DNA from: Betaproteobacteria bacterium
Lineage (GTDB): Bacteria > Pseudomonadota > Gammaproteobacteria > Burkholderiales > Rhodocyclaceae
Assembly: GCA_009777245.1 (NCBI GenBank)
Contig: WRMF01000022.1
Location: forward strand, 1-41,910
Reading direction: 5' to 3'
Length of the DNA: 41,910 nt
This document shows, piece after piece, positions 1-6,878 of the stretch. Numbering within the stretch: position 1 is the stretch's first letter; each line of letters opens with the position of its first letter. The translations under genes were made by a program, and so were the position numbers. The notes beneath the pieces are model-generated. The model was not told the origin of the DNA, made no database searches, and was given only the letters and a program-made list of their open reading frames with translations.

Positions 1-56
1 CCTTTGTAAGAACCATTCTTGACGTAGCTCACGCTACCGCAGTGGGTGCATTGCAT
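1..56 (-). CDS. N-terminus of a zinc-ribbon IS-type protein (partial)
   Basis: The first 18 codons of a leftward gene that leaves the window. The product starts MQCTHCGSVSYVKNGSYK. The C-x2-C pair followed by 'VKNG' matches the zinc-ribbon start of IS1 InsA-like and related insertion-sequence proteins. The start is supported by a GAGGAGG-like Shine-Dalgarno sequence on the minus strand (about 61-70), some 5 bases before the ATG at 56. With only 18 residues visible the family call is an inference. It would fit an insertion sequence lying just beyond the left edge. Confidence 0.5.
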   Translation of the reverse strand, partial: MQCTHCGSVSYVKNGSYK

Positions 57-183
57 ACGATTCCTCCTCATTCAGATTAAACAGATATATAACATAATAC
101 CACAATCAATATAAAGTGAGCAATCCTTTTTATAAAGGGGGCTAAAACCATGCCGCGTTATCGTCCAACGCTGTGTTACCGCC

Positions 184-293
184 GTAGGGGCAGACCTATG
201 TGTCTGCCCAACATCGGGCGAACACGCAGGTTCGCCCCTACAACACCCACTCGCCCGCTTGCGGCGTAGGGATTAAAAATTTTTAACCCCTAC
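184..293. repeat. Nested palindromic intergenic element
   Basis: Outer arms GTAGGGGC (184-191) and GCCCCTAC (234-241) enclose two hairpins: GGGCAGA/TCTGCCC (188-194 with 203-209) and GGGCGAA/TTCGCCC (216-222 with 231-237). A further near-palindrome with a TTAAAAATTTTTAA core spans 266-293. The layout suits a MITE or REP-like dispersed element. No second copy is present in this window, so dispersal is not shown. Confidence 0.55.
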
Positions 294-372
294 AGCGGCG
301 CGGTTAGCTCCCCTTATAGTAGCTTTATTTGCGGAAAACTCTATATAACCGGCAAGGATTGCGCTTGATATA

Positions 373-430
373 TATTCAAGTAATACTTTAAGTTTACTTT
401 CTATATGATTGATTTTATTAATTAATCAAT
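373..430 (+). repeat. AT-rich repeat R2, copy A
   Basis: It shares a ~40-bp core with three other intergenic sites (35177-35230 inverted, 40761-40800, 40930-40978). The core reads TAATACTT-AAGTTT, a short variable stretch, then TATAT-ATTGATTT. Copies A and B are the most alike, extending over about 55 bp including ATTCAAGTAATACTT. This copy lies 4 bp past the uvrC stop codon. Confidence 0.7.
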
Positions 431-434
431 CGTC

Positions 435-2315
435 TCAATGCAAAGCCTCGTAGATGACTTCCGCCAATGCCCGCCCGATGCCGGGCGTTTGCGCCAGTTG
501 TTCCACGCTTGCTTCCGCGACTCCGGCAAGGCCGCCGAAGCGGCTGACCAGCGCCTTGCGTCTTGCCGCGCCCACGCCGGGAATGCTGTCCAGGCGGGAT
601 TGTTTTCTTGCCTTGCCGCGTCGCGCGCGATGTCCGGTAACGGCAAAACGGTGCGCTTCGTCGCGGATTTCCAGTATCAGGCGCAATGCCGGATGTTCCG
701 CGCCTAACTGTAATGCTCCCCGCCCATCAGTAAAGACCAGGGATTCCGCCCCGGCCTTGCGTCCTTCCGCCTTGCAAACGCCTGCCAGCGCCACATCAGG
801 AAGTCCGATTTCCTGTAGTGCCTCCATTGCCGCGCCGACCTGTCCCTTGCCGCCGTCAATCAAAATCAGGTCGGGAATCACGCCTTCTCCCGCGACGGCT
901 TTTGCATAACGGCGCATTACTGCCTGTCGGATCGCCGCATAGTCATCCCCCGGCTCGATGTCGCGGATATTGAAGCGGCGATAGGCGGAATTCTTCATGC
1001 CGCTATCGGTCGAATTTTCCCCTTCGGCCTGATAGACCACACAGGAAGCCACCGGCAATTCGCCTTGGGTATGGCTGATGTCGAAGCATTCGATCCGGCG
1101 GGGAATTTCCGGCAGTTCCAGAGTTTCCTGCAATGCCGACAGGCGTTCAGCCTGACGCCCGCCTTCCCTGTTCCTTGCCAGAATGGCAAGGCGCGCATTT
1201 TGCTCCGCCATGCTTACCCAGGCGCGATGCGCGGCGAGTCTGGCTGTCGTCATGGTCGTCGTCCGTCCTGTAGCTTCCAGCGTGGCGACGCATTCGTCCT
1301 CCTCGTCCGGCAAGGGCGACAGAATGAGGCGAAGAGGCGCGGGATGCAAGGCGTAATGCTGATTGATAAAGGCGGCAATCGCTTCTTTTGGCGTCGCTTC
1401 CCCGTCCCAGGCCGGAAAAAAGGGATGATCGCCCAAATGCCGTCCGCCCCGAACCATTGCCAGATTGACGCACAATTGCCCATTTTCACGCAGAGCTATG
1501 ATCACATCGGCATCCTCGCCCTTGCCGCTGTCCATAAATTGCTGTTCCTGAACCTGTCGCAACGATTTCAACTGATCGCGATATAACGCCGCCTGCTCAA
1601 AAGCCAGTCGTAAAGACGCGGCTTCCATTTTTTCTTTCAACAGCGCCATCACTTCATTCTGTCGTCCGCTCAAAAACCAGATTGCATGGCGCGTGTCATC
1701 CGCGTAATCTTCCCTCGTTACCAGATTGGGCACGCACGGCCCGGAGCAGCGCCGAATCTGGTAAAGCAGACAAGGGCGGGAGCGGTGCGAAAATACGGAA
1801 TCCTCACAGGTGCGAAGGCGAAACATTTTTTGCAGAAGCTGGATGCTCTCGCGTACCGCATTGGCGGAAGGAAAAGGGCCGAAGTAATCCGCTCTTTTCC
1901 CCGGAGCGCCCCGAAAAAAGGCCAGACGCGGAAAATCGCCCCGGCTGATGACAATGTACGGATAGGACTTGTCGTCCCTAAACAGGATGTTGAAACGCGG
2001 GGAAAGGCGTTTGATGAGGTTGTTTTCCAGGAGCAACGCTTCTGCCTCAGAATGGGTCACGGTTGTCTCGATCCGCGCGATTCGGCTGACCATCAGGGCA
2101 ATGCGCGGACTCGACAAACGCCTCTGAAAATAGGACGACACCCGCCGCTTCAGGTTCTTGGCCTTGCCCACGTATAGGAGTTCGTCCTTCGCGTCCAGCA
2201 TCCGGTAGACACCGGGCAATTCCGGCAAGGTCGGGAGAAAGGCGCAAAAGTCGAAGGAAATGGAAGGCGGGGCAAAGGTCATAGCCAAAAACCGGCAAAA
2301 ATGGGCTTGCCGCAT
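435..2315 (-). CDS. uvrC: UvrABC system protein C (excinuclease subunit)
   Basis: UvrC makes the two incisions around DNA damage during nucleotide excision repair, working with UvrB in the cytoplasm. The domains appear in the family order. A GIY-YIG nuclease comes first (LPGVYRM...LLYVGKAKNLKRR, about residues 33-110). A UVR/UvrB-binding motif follows (about 218-255). The RNase H-like second nuclease has FDIS near residue 412, LILIDGGKGQ near 484 and HR-TGHRARRGK. Tandem helix-hairpin-helix motifs (IPGVGAARRKAL, TPGIGRALAEVI) close the protein. The length of 626 aa is close to the usual ~610. The first ATG (2315) has only a weak AGG upstream. Met12 at 2282 lies at the usual distance from the GIY-YIG domain and is a good alternative start. 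No partner gene is adjacent; downstream lies repeat R2. Confidence 0.97.
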   Translation of the reverse strand: MRQAHFCRFLAMTFAPPSISFDFCAFLPTLPELPGVYRMLDAKDELLYVGKAKNLKRRVSSYFQRRLSSPRIALMVSRIARIETTVTHSEAEALLLENNLIKRLSPRFNILFRDDKSYPYIVISRGDFPRLAFFRGAPGKRADYFGPFPSANAVRESIQLLQKMFRLRTCEDSVFSHRSRPCLLYQIRRCSGPCVPNLVTREDYADDTRHAIWFLSGRQNEVMALLKEKMEAASLRLAFEQAALYRDQLKSLRQVQEQQFMDSGKGEDADVIIALRENGQLCVNLAMVRGGRHLGDHPFFPAWDGEATPKEAIAAFINQHYALHPAPLRLILSPLPDEEDECVATLEATGRTTTMTTARLAAHRAWVSMAEQNARLAILARNREGGRQAERLSALQETLELPEIPRRIECFDISHTQGELPVASCVVYQAEGENSTDSGMKNSAYRRFNIRDIEPGDDYAAIRQAVMRRYAKAVAGEGVIPDLILIDGGKGQVGAAMEALQEIGLPDVALAGVCKAEGRKAGAESLVFTDGRGALQLGAEHPALRLILEIRDEAHRFAVTGHRARRGKARKQSRLDSIPGVGAARRKALVSRFGGLAGVAEASVEQLAQTPGIGRALAEVIYEALH

Positions 2316-2811
2316 TATGCCTGATAGCGAAATTATGGCAAAAGTCCGCTACCTGCGCCTCAAAAGAGGCAAGCCGGTTCTGCTCTTGCGACATAGTTGA
2401 ACACGCATCGAGCGCAATCCTCGAAATGAATGGCGAGATGAGCGAGATAGTTGTTTTTGGATCCGAAAGTTCTCTAACCTGTGTCGAGTAATCCCCGGCC
2501 TGAAGAATGTGGTGACTCAATTTTGCATGGGCGTCATCCACAAGCGTCTGGTCGGGAATGACTGCTTGCGCGGGCTGGACGCAGCCGCCTGCATCTTTTA
2601 TCAGTCAATTGAGCAGATGCCAAAAAATACATCCGGCATGGTCGGATGATGGTTTTCCTGTCGGGATGCTGGGGCTGTGGCGCTGTTGGCGCTATGTTGA
2701 AATTACGGTAAACAATTGATATACGGTCTTGACATGCCTCGTGCCAATGGGGTAGCCTTGCCCCGATTAGTTTGTTAGCAGTACGCTTTTGAGAACGGAA
2801 GCAAACAAGCG
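2316..2811. other. Gene-free interval containing R1 copy 1
   Basis: No supported gene lies between uvrC and the parB region. It holds R1 copy 1 (2397-2520), then about 290 bp in which I recognise nothing. A TTGACA-like hexamer occurs in 'GGTCTTGACATGCC' near 2727, which could belong to a promoter for the parB-like gene, but no convincing -10 box was found. Confidence 0.5.
2397..2520 (+). repeat. Structured repeat R1, copy 1
   Basis: It begins TTGAACACGCATCGAG and ends GGTGACTCAA, and aligns with copy 2 (4120-4244) at nearly every position up to the last hairpin. Shared blocks are AATCCTCGAAATGAATGG, GCGAGATAGTTGTTTTTG and CTCTAACCTGTGTCGAG. This copy is degraded at two hairpins: the GAGC/GCTC stem reads ATCC/TTCT, and the terminal CCGGCC/GGCCGG stem reads CCGGCC/GAATGTGG. 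It lies upstream of the parB-like gene in the same orientation. Confidence 0.8.
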
Positions 2812-2946
2812 ATGACTGACTTTATGCAAAGTGAAATATCTCTGCTCCCTGTCCGTTGGAAGTCTGCGCTTGCGCGCGATTTTACGAGAGGCTTTCATGA
2901 TGCGATATGCTCTCTCGGATTCATTTCAGGAAGAAACGCAACATGA
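2812..2946 (+). CDS. Possible 44-aa leader or small gene coupled to parB-like gene
   Basis: An open frame starts ATG-ACT-GAC and ends TGA at 2944-2946, overlapping the ATG of the parB-like gene (2943) as ATGA. The product would start MTDFMQSEISLLPVRW. A purine-rich GGAAG lies about 12 bases before the ATG, which is long spacing. I recognise no domain. The stop-start overlap is the main support, and chance is a real possibility for so short a frame. It could equally be the eroded end of a larger upstream gene. Confidence 0.25.
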   Translation: MTDFMQSEISLLPVRWKSALARDFTRGFHDAICSLGFISGRNAT

Positions 2947-3971
2947 GCCGACACGATGTGGAAAACAAAGGCCAGGGCAAAGCGGCGGCGCATGTCCCTG
3001 TTTTGCCTACGCCAGACTCTTCAGAGTCTGCTGCCGTAGCGGCAGAGAATGTCCAGGAAATTCCTGAACAGCCTGCTGCCGCTCAAAAACCGCCTGCTAC
3101 TGCTCAAAAACAGCCTGCTGCCAAACAACCTGCTGTTGCCCAAAAAATACCCATTAGCTTGCTTGTTCCATCCCCTTACAACTCTAGGCGCTTCCGAACA
3201 CAACGGCGAATCAAGGAGATTGCCCAATCACTCTCCGCGCATGGGCAAAGGGAAGCTCTGCGGGTATACCGCGGGACAGGAGATTTTCATGGGAAATTTG
3301 TGATCGTCTCTGGAGTGACCCGTTTTCTGGCGGCCAAGACTTTGGGCTGGTCAGCCCTGGATGCAATTATTGATCCCACGCTGAATTCGAATGTTCCTCT
3401 CGTGCTGGTCAGGTTAAGCCGCCTCCACAATGACACGTTGGCAGAGACCGATATGGATCATGCCGCAATCGTCGCTGACCTTGAGGACAAGGAAGGCTAT
3501 AGCCAGGGCGCGATAATGGCGGCAATGGGGTTCAACACTCCGCGCAAACTACTCAAATTGAAGTCATTCAGGGAGTTGCCCAAGGCAATTTTCAATATAG
3601 CCGCGCAAAACCCGGATAAATTCACCGTCGAATTAGCCGAAATGCTGAACAATGCTGTCTCATCACTTGGTGAAGATAAGGCTGTTTTGCTTGCCAATGA
3701 GCTGGTCGCGGAAAATCTCTCCGGGGAACAGCTAATCGGGCGCATTCGAGTTGAGTGTCGCAAAATTGCCAGCACGCCTGTTCGGGCAAAAAAAGAGCGG
3801 ACGGCCTTGATTCATTTGGGCGACACAAAGGTTGGCAATCTTCGCGTCATGCGCTATCCCGATTCCGACAAGAGAAGAGTTAAATTGGATGTGCAGCTTC
3901 CTGAGGATGCCGCCAAGAACTTCTTTATAGAGCTTGAAAGCCTGATTCAGAAGATGAAAGGGAAATGGTAA
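2943..3971 (+). CDS. Solitary ParB/Spo0J-family protein
   Basis: The 342-aa product has a low-complexity Pro/Ala/Gln-rich N-terminal linker (repeats of AAQKPPATAQK type, about residues 38-65) and then a ParB/sulfiredoxin-fold domain. The domain shows the PSPYNSRR box, HGQREALRVYR and IVSGVTRFLAAKTLGW. A helical region (about 150-250: GYSQGAIMAAMG, PRKLLKLK) resembles the ParB helix-turn-helix. ParB proteins bind parS-like sites and partition plasmids or chromosomes, usually with a ParA ATPase. No parA is adjacent. The ATG at 2943 is chosen over the TTG at 2907 because AGGAAG lies 8 bases upstream. R1 copies 1 and 2 flank the gene on both sides, which suggests acquisition as an accessory unit from a plasmid or integrative element. 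It might act on the host chromosome or be a stranded relic. Confidence 0.8.
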   Translation: MSRHDVENKGQGKAAAHVPVLPTPDSSESAAVAAENVQEIPEQPAAAQKPPATAQKQPAAKQPAVAQKIPISLLVPSPYNSRRFRTQRRIKEIAQSLSAHGQREALRVYRGTGDFHGKFVIVSGVTRFLAAKTLGWSALDAIIDPTLNSNVPLVLVRLSRLHNDTLAETDMDHAAIVADLEDKEGYSQGAIMAAMGFNTPRKLLKLKSFRELPKAIFNIAAQNPDKFTVELAEMLNNAVSSLGEDKAVLLANELVAENLSGEQLIGRIRVECRKIASTPVRAKKERTALIHLGDTKVGNLRVMRYPDSDKRRVKLDVQLPEDAAKNFFIELESLIQKMKGKW

Positions 3972-4007
3972 GCAGGTCTTCGCTCTCTCGTCGGTCATAA
4001 AGGTCAT

Positions 4008-4031
4008 TGGCTTTTGTAAGCCATTGATTTT
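4008..4031 (+). terminator. Possible rho-independent terminator after the parB-like gene
   Basis: The stem TGGCTT (4008-4013) pairs with AAGCCA (4018-4023) over a TTGT loop and is followed by TTGATTTT. The stem is short and the T tract is interrupted, so support is modest. Confidence 0.35.
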
Positions 4032-4119
4032 AAAGGAGTGCGCCAACGCAAAAAACCCATTCGCGGGCTTGCCGCCTCCTTTTCCAGCTATGTCGGGATT
4101 CGCGTTTCGCTTGCCCAAC

Positions 4120-4244
4120 TTGAACACGCATCGAGAGCAATCCTCGAAATGAATGGCGAGGTGGGCGAGATAGTTGTTTTTGTGGAGCATTGGCTCTCTA
4201 ACCTGTGTCGAGGAATCTCCGGCCTTCAGGCCGGGGTGACTCAA
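4120..4244 (+). repeat. Structured repeat R1, copy 2
   Basis: This is the best preserved copy. Hairpins visible are CCTCG/CGAGG around AAATGAATGG, GAGC/GCTC (GGAGCATTGGCTC), and a perfect CCGGCC-TTCA-GGCCGG stem followed by GGTGACTCAA. The last block resembles the right-end hairpin of IS200/IS605-family elements. It lies downstream of the parB-like gene in the same orientation as copy 1. Confidence 0.85.
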
Positions 4245-4448
4245 CTCTTTTCCCCGAAAAAAATAGCAAAGCTCGTTCGATTTCCGGACAAAGCGAGGAT
4301 GATTTTCGGACAAGGAAAATCGCCATTAATTTTCAGACTATTTTTTCATGCCCATACGAACTTTACCAACCGGCAAAGCCCGGCGCCTATCGCCAGCCAA
4401 CGCAGTCGATCCGGATCAGCCATTTTTCCCCCTGTTACGGCAAAAGGC

Positions 4449-4477
4449 TTGGATATGCGCTTCTGTTTTGTTAGAAT
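4449..4477 (+). promoter_or_regulatory. Sigma70-type promoter of tRNA-Ser
   Basis: A -35 TTGGAT (4449-4454) and a -10 TAGAAT (4472-4477) are separated by exactly 17 bp. The tRNA starts 14 bp after the -10 box, so transcription should begin a few bases before the mature 5' end. Confidence 0.7.
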
Positions 4478-4490
4478 GCGAGGCTTCCAC

Positions 4491-4580
4491 GGAGAGGTGG
4501 ATGAGTGGCTTAAGTCGCACGCCTGGAAAGCGTGTTCAGGGTAATCCCTGACGGGGGTTCGAATCCCCCCCTCTCCGCCA
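4491..4580 (+). tRNA. tRNA-Ser (anticodon GGA)
   Basis: This is a class II tRNA of 90 nt with an encoded CCA end. The acceptor GGAGAGG (4491-4497) pairs with CCTCTCC before G-CCA. The anticodon arm CACGC-CTGGAAA-GCGTG presents GGA. There is a long variable arm (TCAGGG...CCCTGA) and a T arm GGGGG-TTCGAAT-CCCCC. The 3' end serves as the attachment site of the downstream integrated element, and the element leaves the whole tRNA intact on its left side. Confidence 0.97.
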
Positions 4581-4581
4581 G
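4561..4581 (+). repeat. attL: left attachment repeat in the 3' end of tRNA-Ser
   Basis: These 21 bp (GAAT, seven C, TCTCCGCCAG) are identical to 24593-24613. The repeat covers the T-arm end, acceptor strand and CCA of the tRNA, the usual core for P4-type integrases. Confidence 0.93.
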
Positions 4582-4721
4582 GAACTGATTGTGGTAGGAG
4601 CCGATTAGATGCGGTTCCTTGCGATAATGCACAGAAAAACAAGGGTTTAGATGTTGTTTTTCGTTGCGTTTGCTCACGATTGCTCGTTGTAAAAAACTGT
4701 TCATTGCAACTTTCGCGTAGG

Positions 4722-4727
4722 TATAAT
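4722..4727 (+). promoter_or_regulatory. -10 box of integrase promoter
   Basis: A perfect TATAAT sits 30 bases before the preferred integrase start. No good -35 is seen at the right distance (TGTTCA at 4698-4703 is poor). Its position overlaps the alternative TTG start at 4727, which argues for the ATG at 4757. Confidence 0.4.
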
Positions 4728-4756
4728 TGTCGGCATCGTCCATGCCAAGGAATGAA

Positions 4757-5908
4757 ATGCCTACAAACAAACTCAAAGACCAACAAATCAAAAGCCTGAA
4801 GCCACTACCGAAAGCATACAAGGTTTTTGACGGCGGCGGTCTTTTTCTCTACGTCACTCCAACCGGCGGGAAGTTCTGGCGCGTCGCATACCGCTTGCAC
4901 GGCAAACCACAAACCATTGCCTTTGGCCCATACCCGGAAATCTCCCTGGCCGCTGCGCGTGAAAAACTCGCCGCCCTAAAAACAACTCTCCGTTCCGGCG
5001 ACAGTCCAATGGCGGAGCGCCACAGCAAGCGCAAAACCCCAACCTTCGCCGACGCCTGCGCCGCATACTGGTCAGGGCGTAATGATGTATCCGACGGATA
5101 TAAAACCAACGCCTCCCGCGCCCTCACTATGCACTTGTACCCCAGTCTTGGAAACATACCTATCGGGGCTATCTCTCGTAACGACCTGCTCGCCTGTCTG
5201 CAACGCATGAACGCCGCCGGAAAATATGAGTACGTCCGCAAGGTGCGAATGTGGGCAGGACAAGTATGGGACTGGGCAATCGAAAACGGTCACGCAACCG
5301 AAAATCCCGCCGCCTCAATCAGACCAGAGAAGGCATTTGGAAAAAACCCCGTGGAAAGTTTCGCCGCGCTATCCTTGCGCGAAGTGCCAGACTTCCTGGA
5401 ACGCCTCGCGTTGGAGCGAGACTTGAACAGCGTCCTGGCTTGTCGGATGCTTGCCCTGACCTGGGTACGAACCGGCGAACTAAGAACAATGACGTGGGAC
5501 GACATTGACGACAACACCTGGGTCATACCCGCCGCAAAAATGAAACGGCGACGGGAACACATCGTACCCCTCTCCCGACAGGCACAGGCCATACTTGCCG
5601 AAATGCAGTTGCGAAGCGCCGGGAACTACGTATTCCCCGCCCCGCATCGTCTCGACAGACCCATGTCTGAAAACGCAATCCTGTACCTTATAGCCCGCAT
5701 TGGATTCAAGGGTCGGATGACTGGTCACGGCTGGCGTACCATCGCAAGCACCTGGGCGAACGAGCGCGGATACGCCCCCGACGCGATTGAACGTCAGTTG
5801 GCGCACACGCCGGATAACAAGGTCAGAGCCGCGTACAACAAAGCGGAGTACCTGCCCTTGCGCCGCGAGATGATGCAAGCCTGGGCAGACTGGCTCATAC
5901 CCAGTTGA
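4757..5908 (+). CDS. P4-type tyrosine integrase
   Basis: Site-specific recombinase that would insert and excise the element at tRNA-Ser. The 383-aa product begins MPTNKLKDQQIKSLKP, the classic start of the DUF4102/P4 integrase N-terminal domain. A SAM-like core-binding domain follows (about 95-190), then the catalytic domain with Arg238 (VRTGELR), His324 and Arg327 (HGWRT), His350 (LAHTPDN) and the nucleophile Tyr360 (AAYNKAEY), so the active site looks complete. AAGGAA lies 4 bases before the ATG at 4757; the longer frame from a TTG at 4727 would overlap a -10 box. It lies next to attL and its 3' end overlaps the convergent AlpA-like gene by 14 bp, the usual arrangement for this integrase class. 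Confidence 0.95.
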   Translation: MPTNKLKDQQIKSLKPLPKAYKVFDGGGLFLYVTPTGGKFWRVAYRLHGKPQTIAFGPYPEISLAAAREKLAALKTTLRSGDSPMAERHSKRKTPTFADACAAYWSGRNDVSDGYKTNASRALTMHLYPSLGNIPIGAISRNDLLACLQRMNAAGKYEYVRKVRMWAGQVWDWAIENGHATENPAASIRPEKAFGKNPVESFAALSLREVPDFLERLALERDLNSVLACRMLALTWVRTGELRTMTWDDIDDNTWVIPAAKMKRRREHIVPLSRQAQAILAEMQLRSAGNYVFPAPHRLDRPMSENAILYLIARIGFKGRMTGHGWRTIASTWANERGYAPDAIERQLAHTPDNKVRAAYNKAEYLPLRREMMQAWADWLIPS

Positions 5909-6089
5909 CGCCGTGCTTCCGCAAGGTTGACAAGCGCCAGCCATAACGCTTGCGGGTCATGTACACGTCCGGCTTAGGCAGCTTGCCCTCCAGCATCCAG
6001 CGAGACAGCGTCGTGCTTACCACGCCCGCGTTGCTGCAAACTTCAGGCCGCCACACAACACGGTCTGGTTGTTCCAGTTGCTTTTTCAT
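5895..6089 (-). CDS. AlpA/MerR-like excisionase or regulator
   Basis: A 64-aa DNA-binding protein. The motif RPEVCSNAGVVSTTLSRW, followed by LPKPDVYMTRKRYGW, has the form of the winged helix-turn-helix of AlpA-type phage regulators and excisionases. These promote excision with their integrase or switch on its gene. It is convergent with the integrase (14-bp overlap) and is the last gene of the minus-strand early block, 3 bp after the upstream gene. No CI-type repressor is found in the element, so this is the only recognisable regulator. Function is assigned by family resemblance and position. Confidence 0.75.
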   Translation of the reverse strand: MKKQLEQPDRVVWRPEVCSNAGVVSTTLSRWMLEGKLPKPDVYMTRKRYGWRLSTLRKHGVNWV

Positions 6090-6092
6090 GGC

Positions 6093-6392
6093 TCACGCTC
6101 CCGTATCAGGTAGACACGGCTCCGGCCAAAGTACGCGATTCACAATCGGCACAAGCTCCTGTATCCTGGTAATCGCTCTACGGGCTATCACCGTTCCACC
6201 GGAAATCTGCACAGCCGCATCAGCATCCACGTCCGCAATAGTCGGAGCTACCAAAATCCCGTCGGCGCTTTCCTTTACCAGCCAGCCAACTGTCGTGCAT
6301 GTACTCGGCTGCGGGTCTTCGCGCTCGTCCAGCCATTCCCATCCGCTGAACGGGCTGCGGCTGTCAAGCCATTCAATCAGTACCATTTGCAT
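6093..6392 (-). CDS. Small phage protein of unknown function
   Basis: A 99-aa acidic product containing IEWLDSRSP, TVGWLVKE, ILVAPTIAD and AVQISGGTVIARRAITRI. The pattern of short beta-strands with GWL and a late 'basic-Arg-Ala-Ile' strand is one I associate with small early phage proteins, but I cannot name a function. An AGGAG-like sequence lies just upstream of the ATG (about 6400-6405). It sits 3 bp before the AlpA-like gene and 12 bp after the nuclease gene, so all are probably co-transcribed. Confidence 0.65.
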   Translation of the reverse strand: MQMVLIEWLDSRSPFSGWEWLDEREDPQPSTCTTVGWLVKESADGILVAPTIADVDADAAVQISGGTVIARRAITRIQELVPIVNRVLWPEPCLPDTGA

Positions 6393-6404
6393 TTCGTTCT
6401 CCTT

Positions 6405-6878
6405 TCAAACCAAGGCCAAATAAAACTTCTCAACAAACAACGGCAGCGGCAGAAACTGCCCGGTCAACGGATACCCCCACTGCGCTTCCTGCCCTTCGTC
6501 AATATCTCCGGGCATGAACGTGGTTTCAAAGTCTTCCGGCAGAGCCGCCAGCACGCCCTGCGGCGTACCCAGCACAGCCAGGCAAAGCCGGTGCGCCGCC
6601 CATTGCCTGCCAAGCCAGGCCATCTGCGCCGCCGTCATGTACTGCGACGGGCGCACCCCGTACTTCGTGACTTTCGGCAACCACTTGTACTCAACCCAGG
6701 CGTCCCGCTTCCTGCCGCCGTACCAGCTATCAGGCAAGCCCGCCTTGTACATCGTGTTGAGCTTCTCGTAGAGCAACGGCGCGGCAAACCGCGTCAACGC
6801 CCCGCGAGACCCCGCCCGCCCCATAATCGGCAAGCGGTCATTCACCCTGTTTATGAATCCAGTCTCCGGCTTTCTCAT
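6405..6878 (-). CDS. VRR-NUC-type PD-(D/E)XK nuclease
   Basis: A 158-aa product with the VRR-NUC signature: GLPD with Asp50, then a beta-hairpin ending VEYKW with Glu63 and Lys65, then a Gln-rich helix (SQYMTAAQMAWL). VRR-NUC proteins cut branched or structured DNA and are common in phage replication modules. The start at 6878 is chosen because the ATG overlaps the TGA of the upstream primase-helicase gene as ATGA; the longer frame to 7112 only runs back through that gene. Tight coupling points to a shared role in replication or processing of the element's DNA. Confidence 0.8.
   Translation of the reverse strand: MRKPETGFINRVNDRLPIMGRAGSRGALTRFAAPLLYEKLNTMYKAGLPDSWYGGRKRDAWVEYKWLPKVTKYGVRPSQYMTAAQMAWLGRQWAAHRLCLAVLGTPQGVLAALPEDFETTFMPGDIDEGQEAQWGYPLTGQFLPLPLFVEKFYLALV

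Larger units (their letters stand above)
57..434. other. Gene-free interval with palindromes and AT-rich repeat
   Basis: This interval lies between the IS-type gene start and the 3' end of uvrC, and no credible gene is seen. An AT-rich leader (about 61-130) could carry the promoter of the leftward gene. It is followed by nested palindromes (184-293) and one copy of repeat R2 (373-430). Confidence 0.6.
3972..4490. other. Gene-free interval: weak terminator, R1 copy 2, tRNA promoter
   Basis: No gene is supported. It contains a TGGCTT/AAGCCA hairpin (4008-4023) followed by a T-rich stretch, R1 copy 2 (4120-4244), about 200 bp without recognisable features, and the tRNA-Ser promoter (4449-4477). 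Confidence 0.55.

Noticed and set aside
1682-2177. Plus-strand frames of 88-163 aa across uvrC
   Set aside because: They are antisense to conserved uvrC domains and have no family resemblance.
4346-4821. Minus-strand frames spanning the tRNA-Ser gene
   Set aside because: They overlap a complete tRNA and its promoter; the reading frame is chance.
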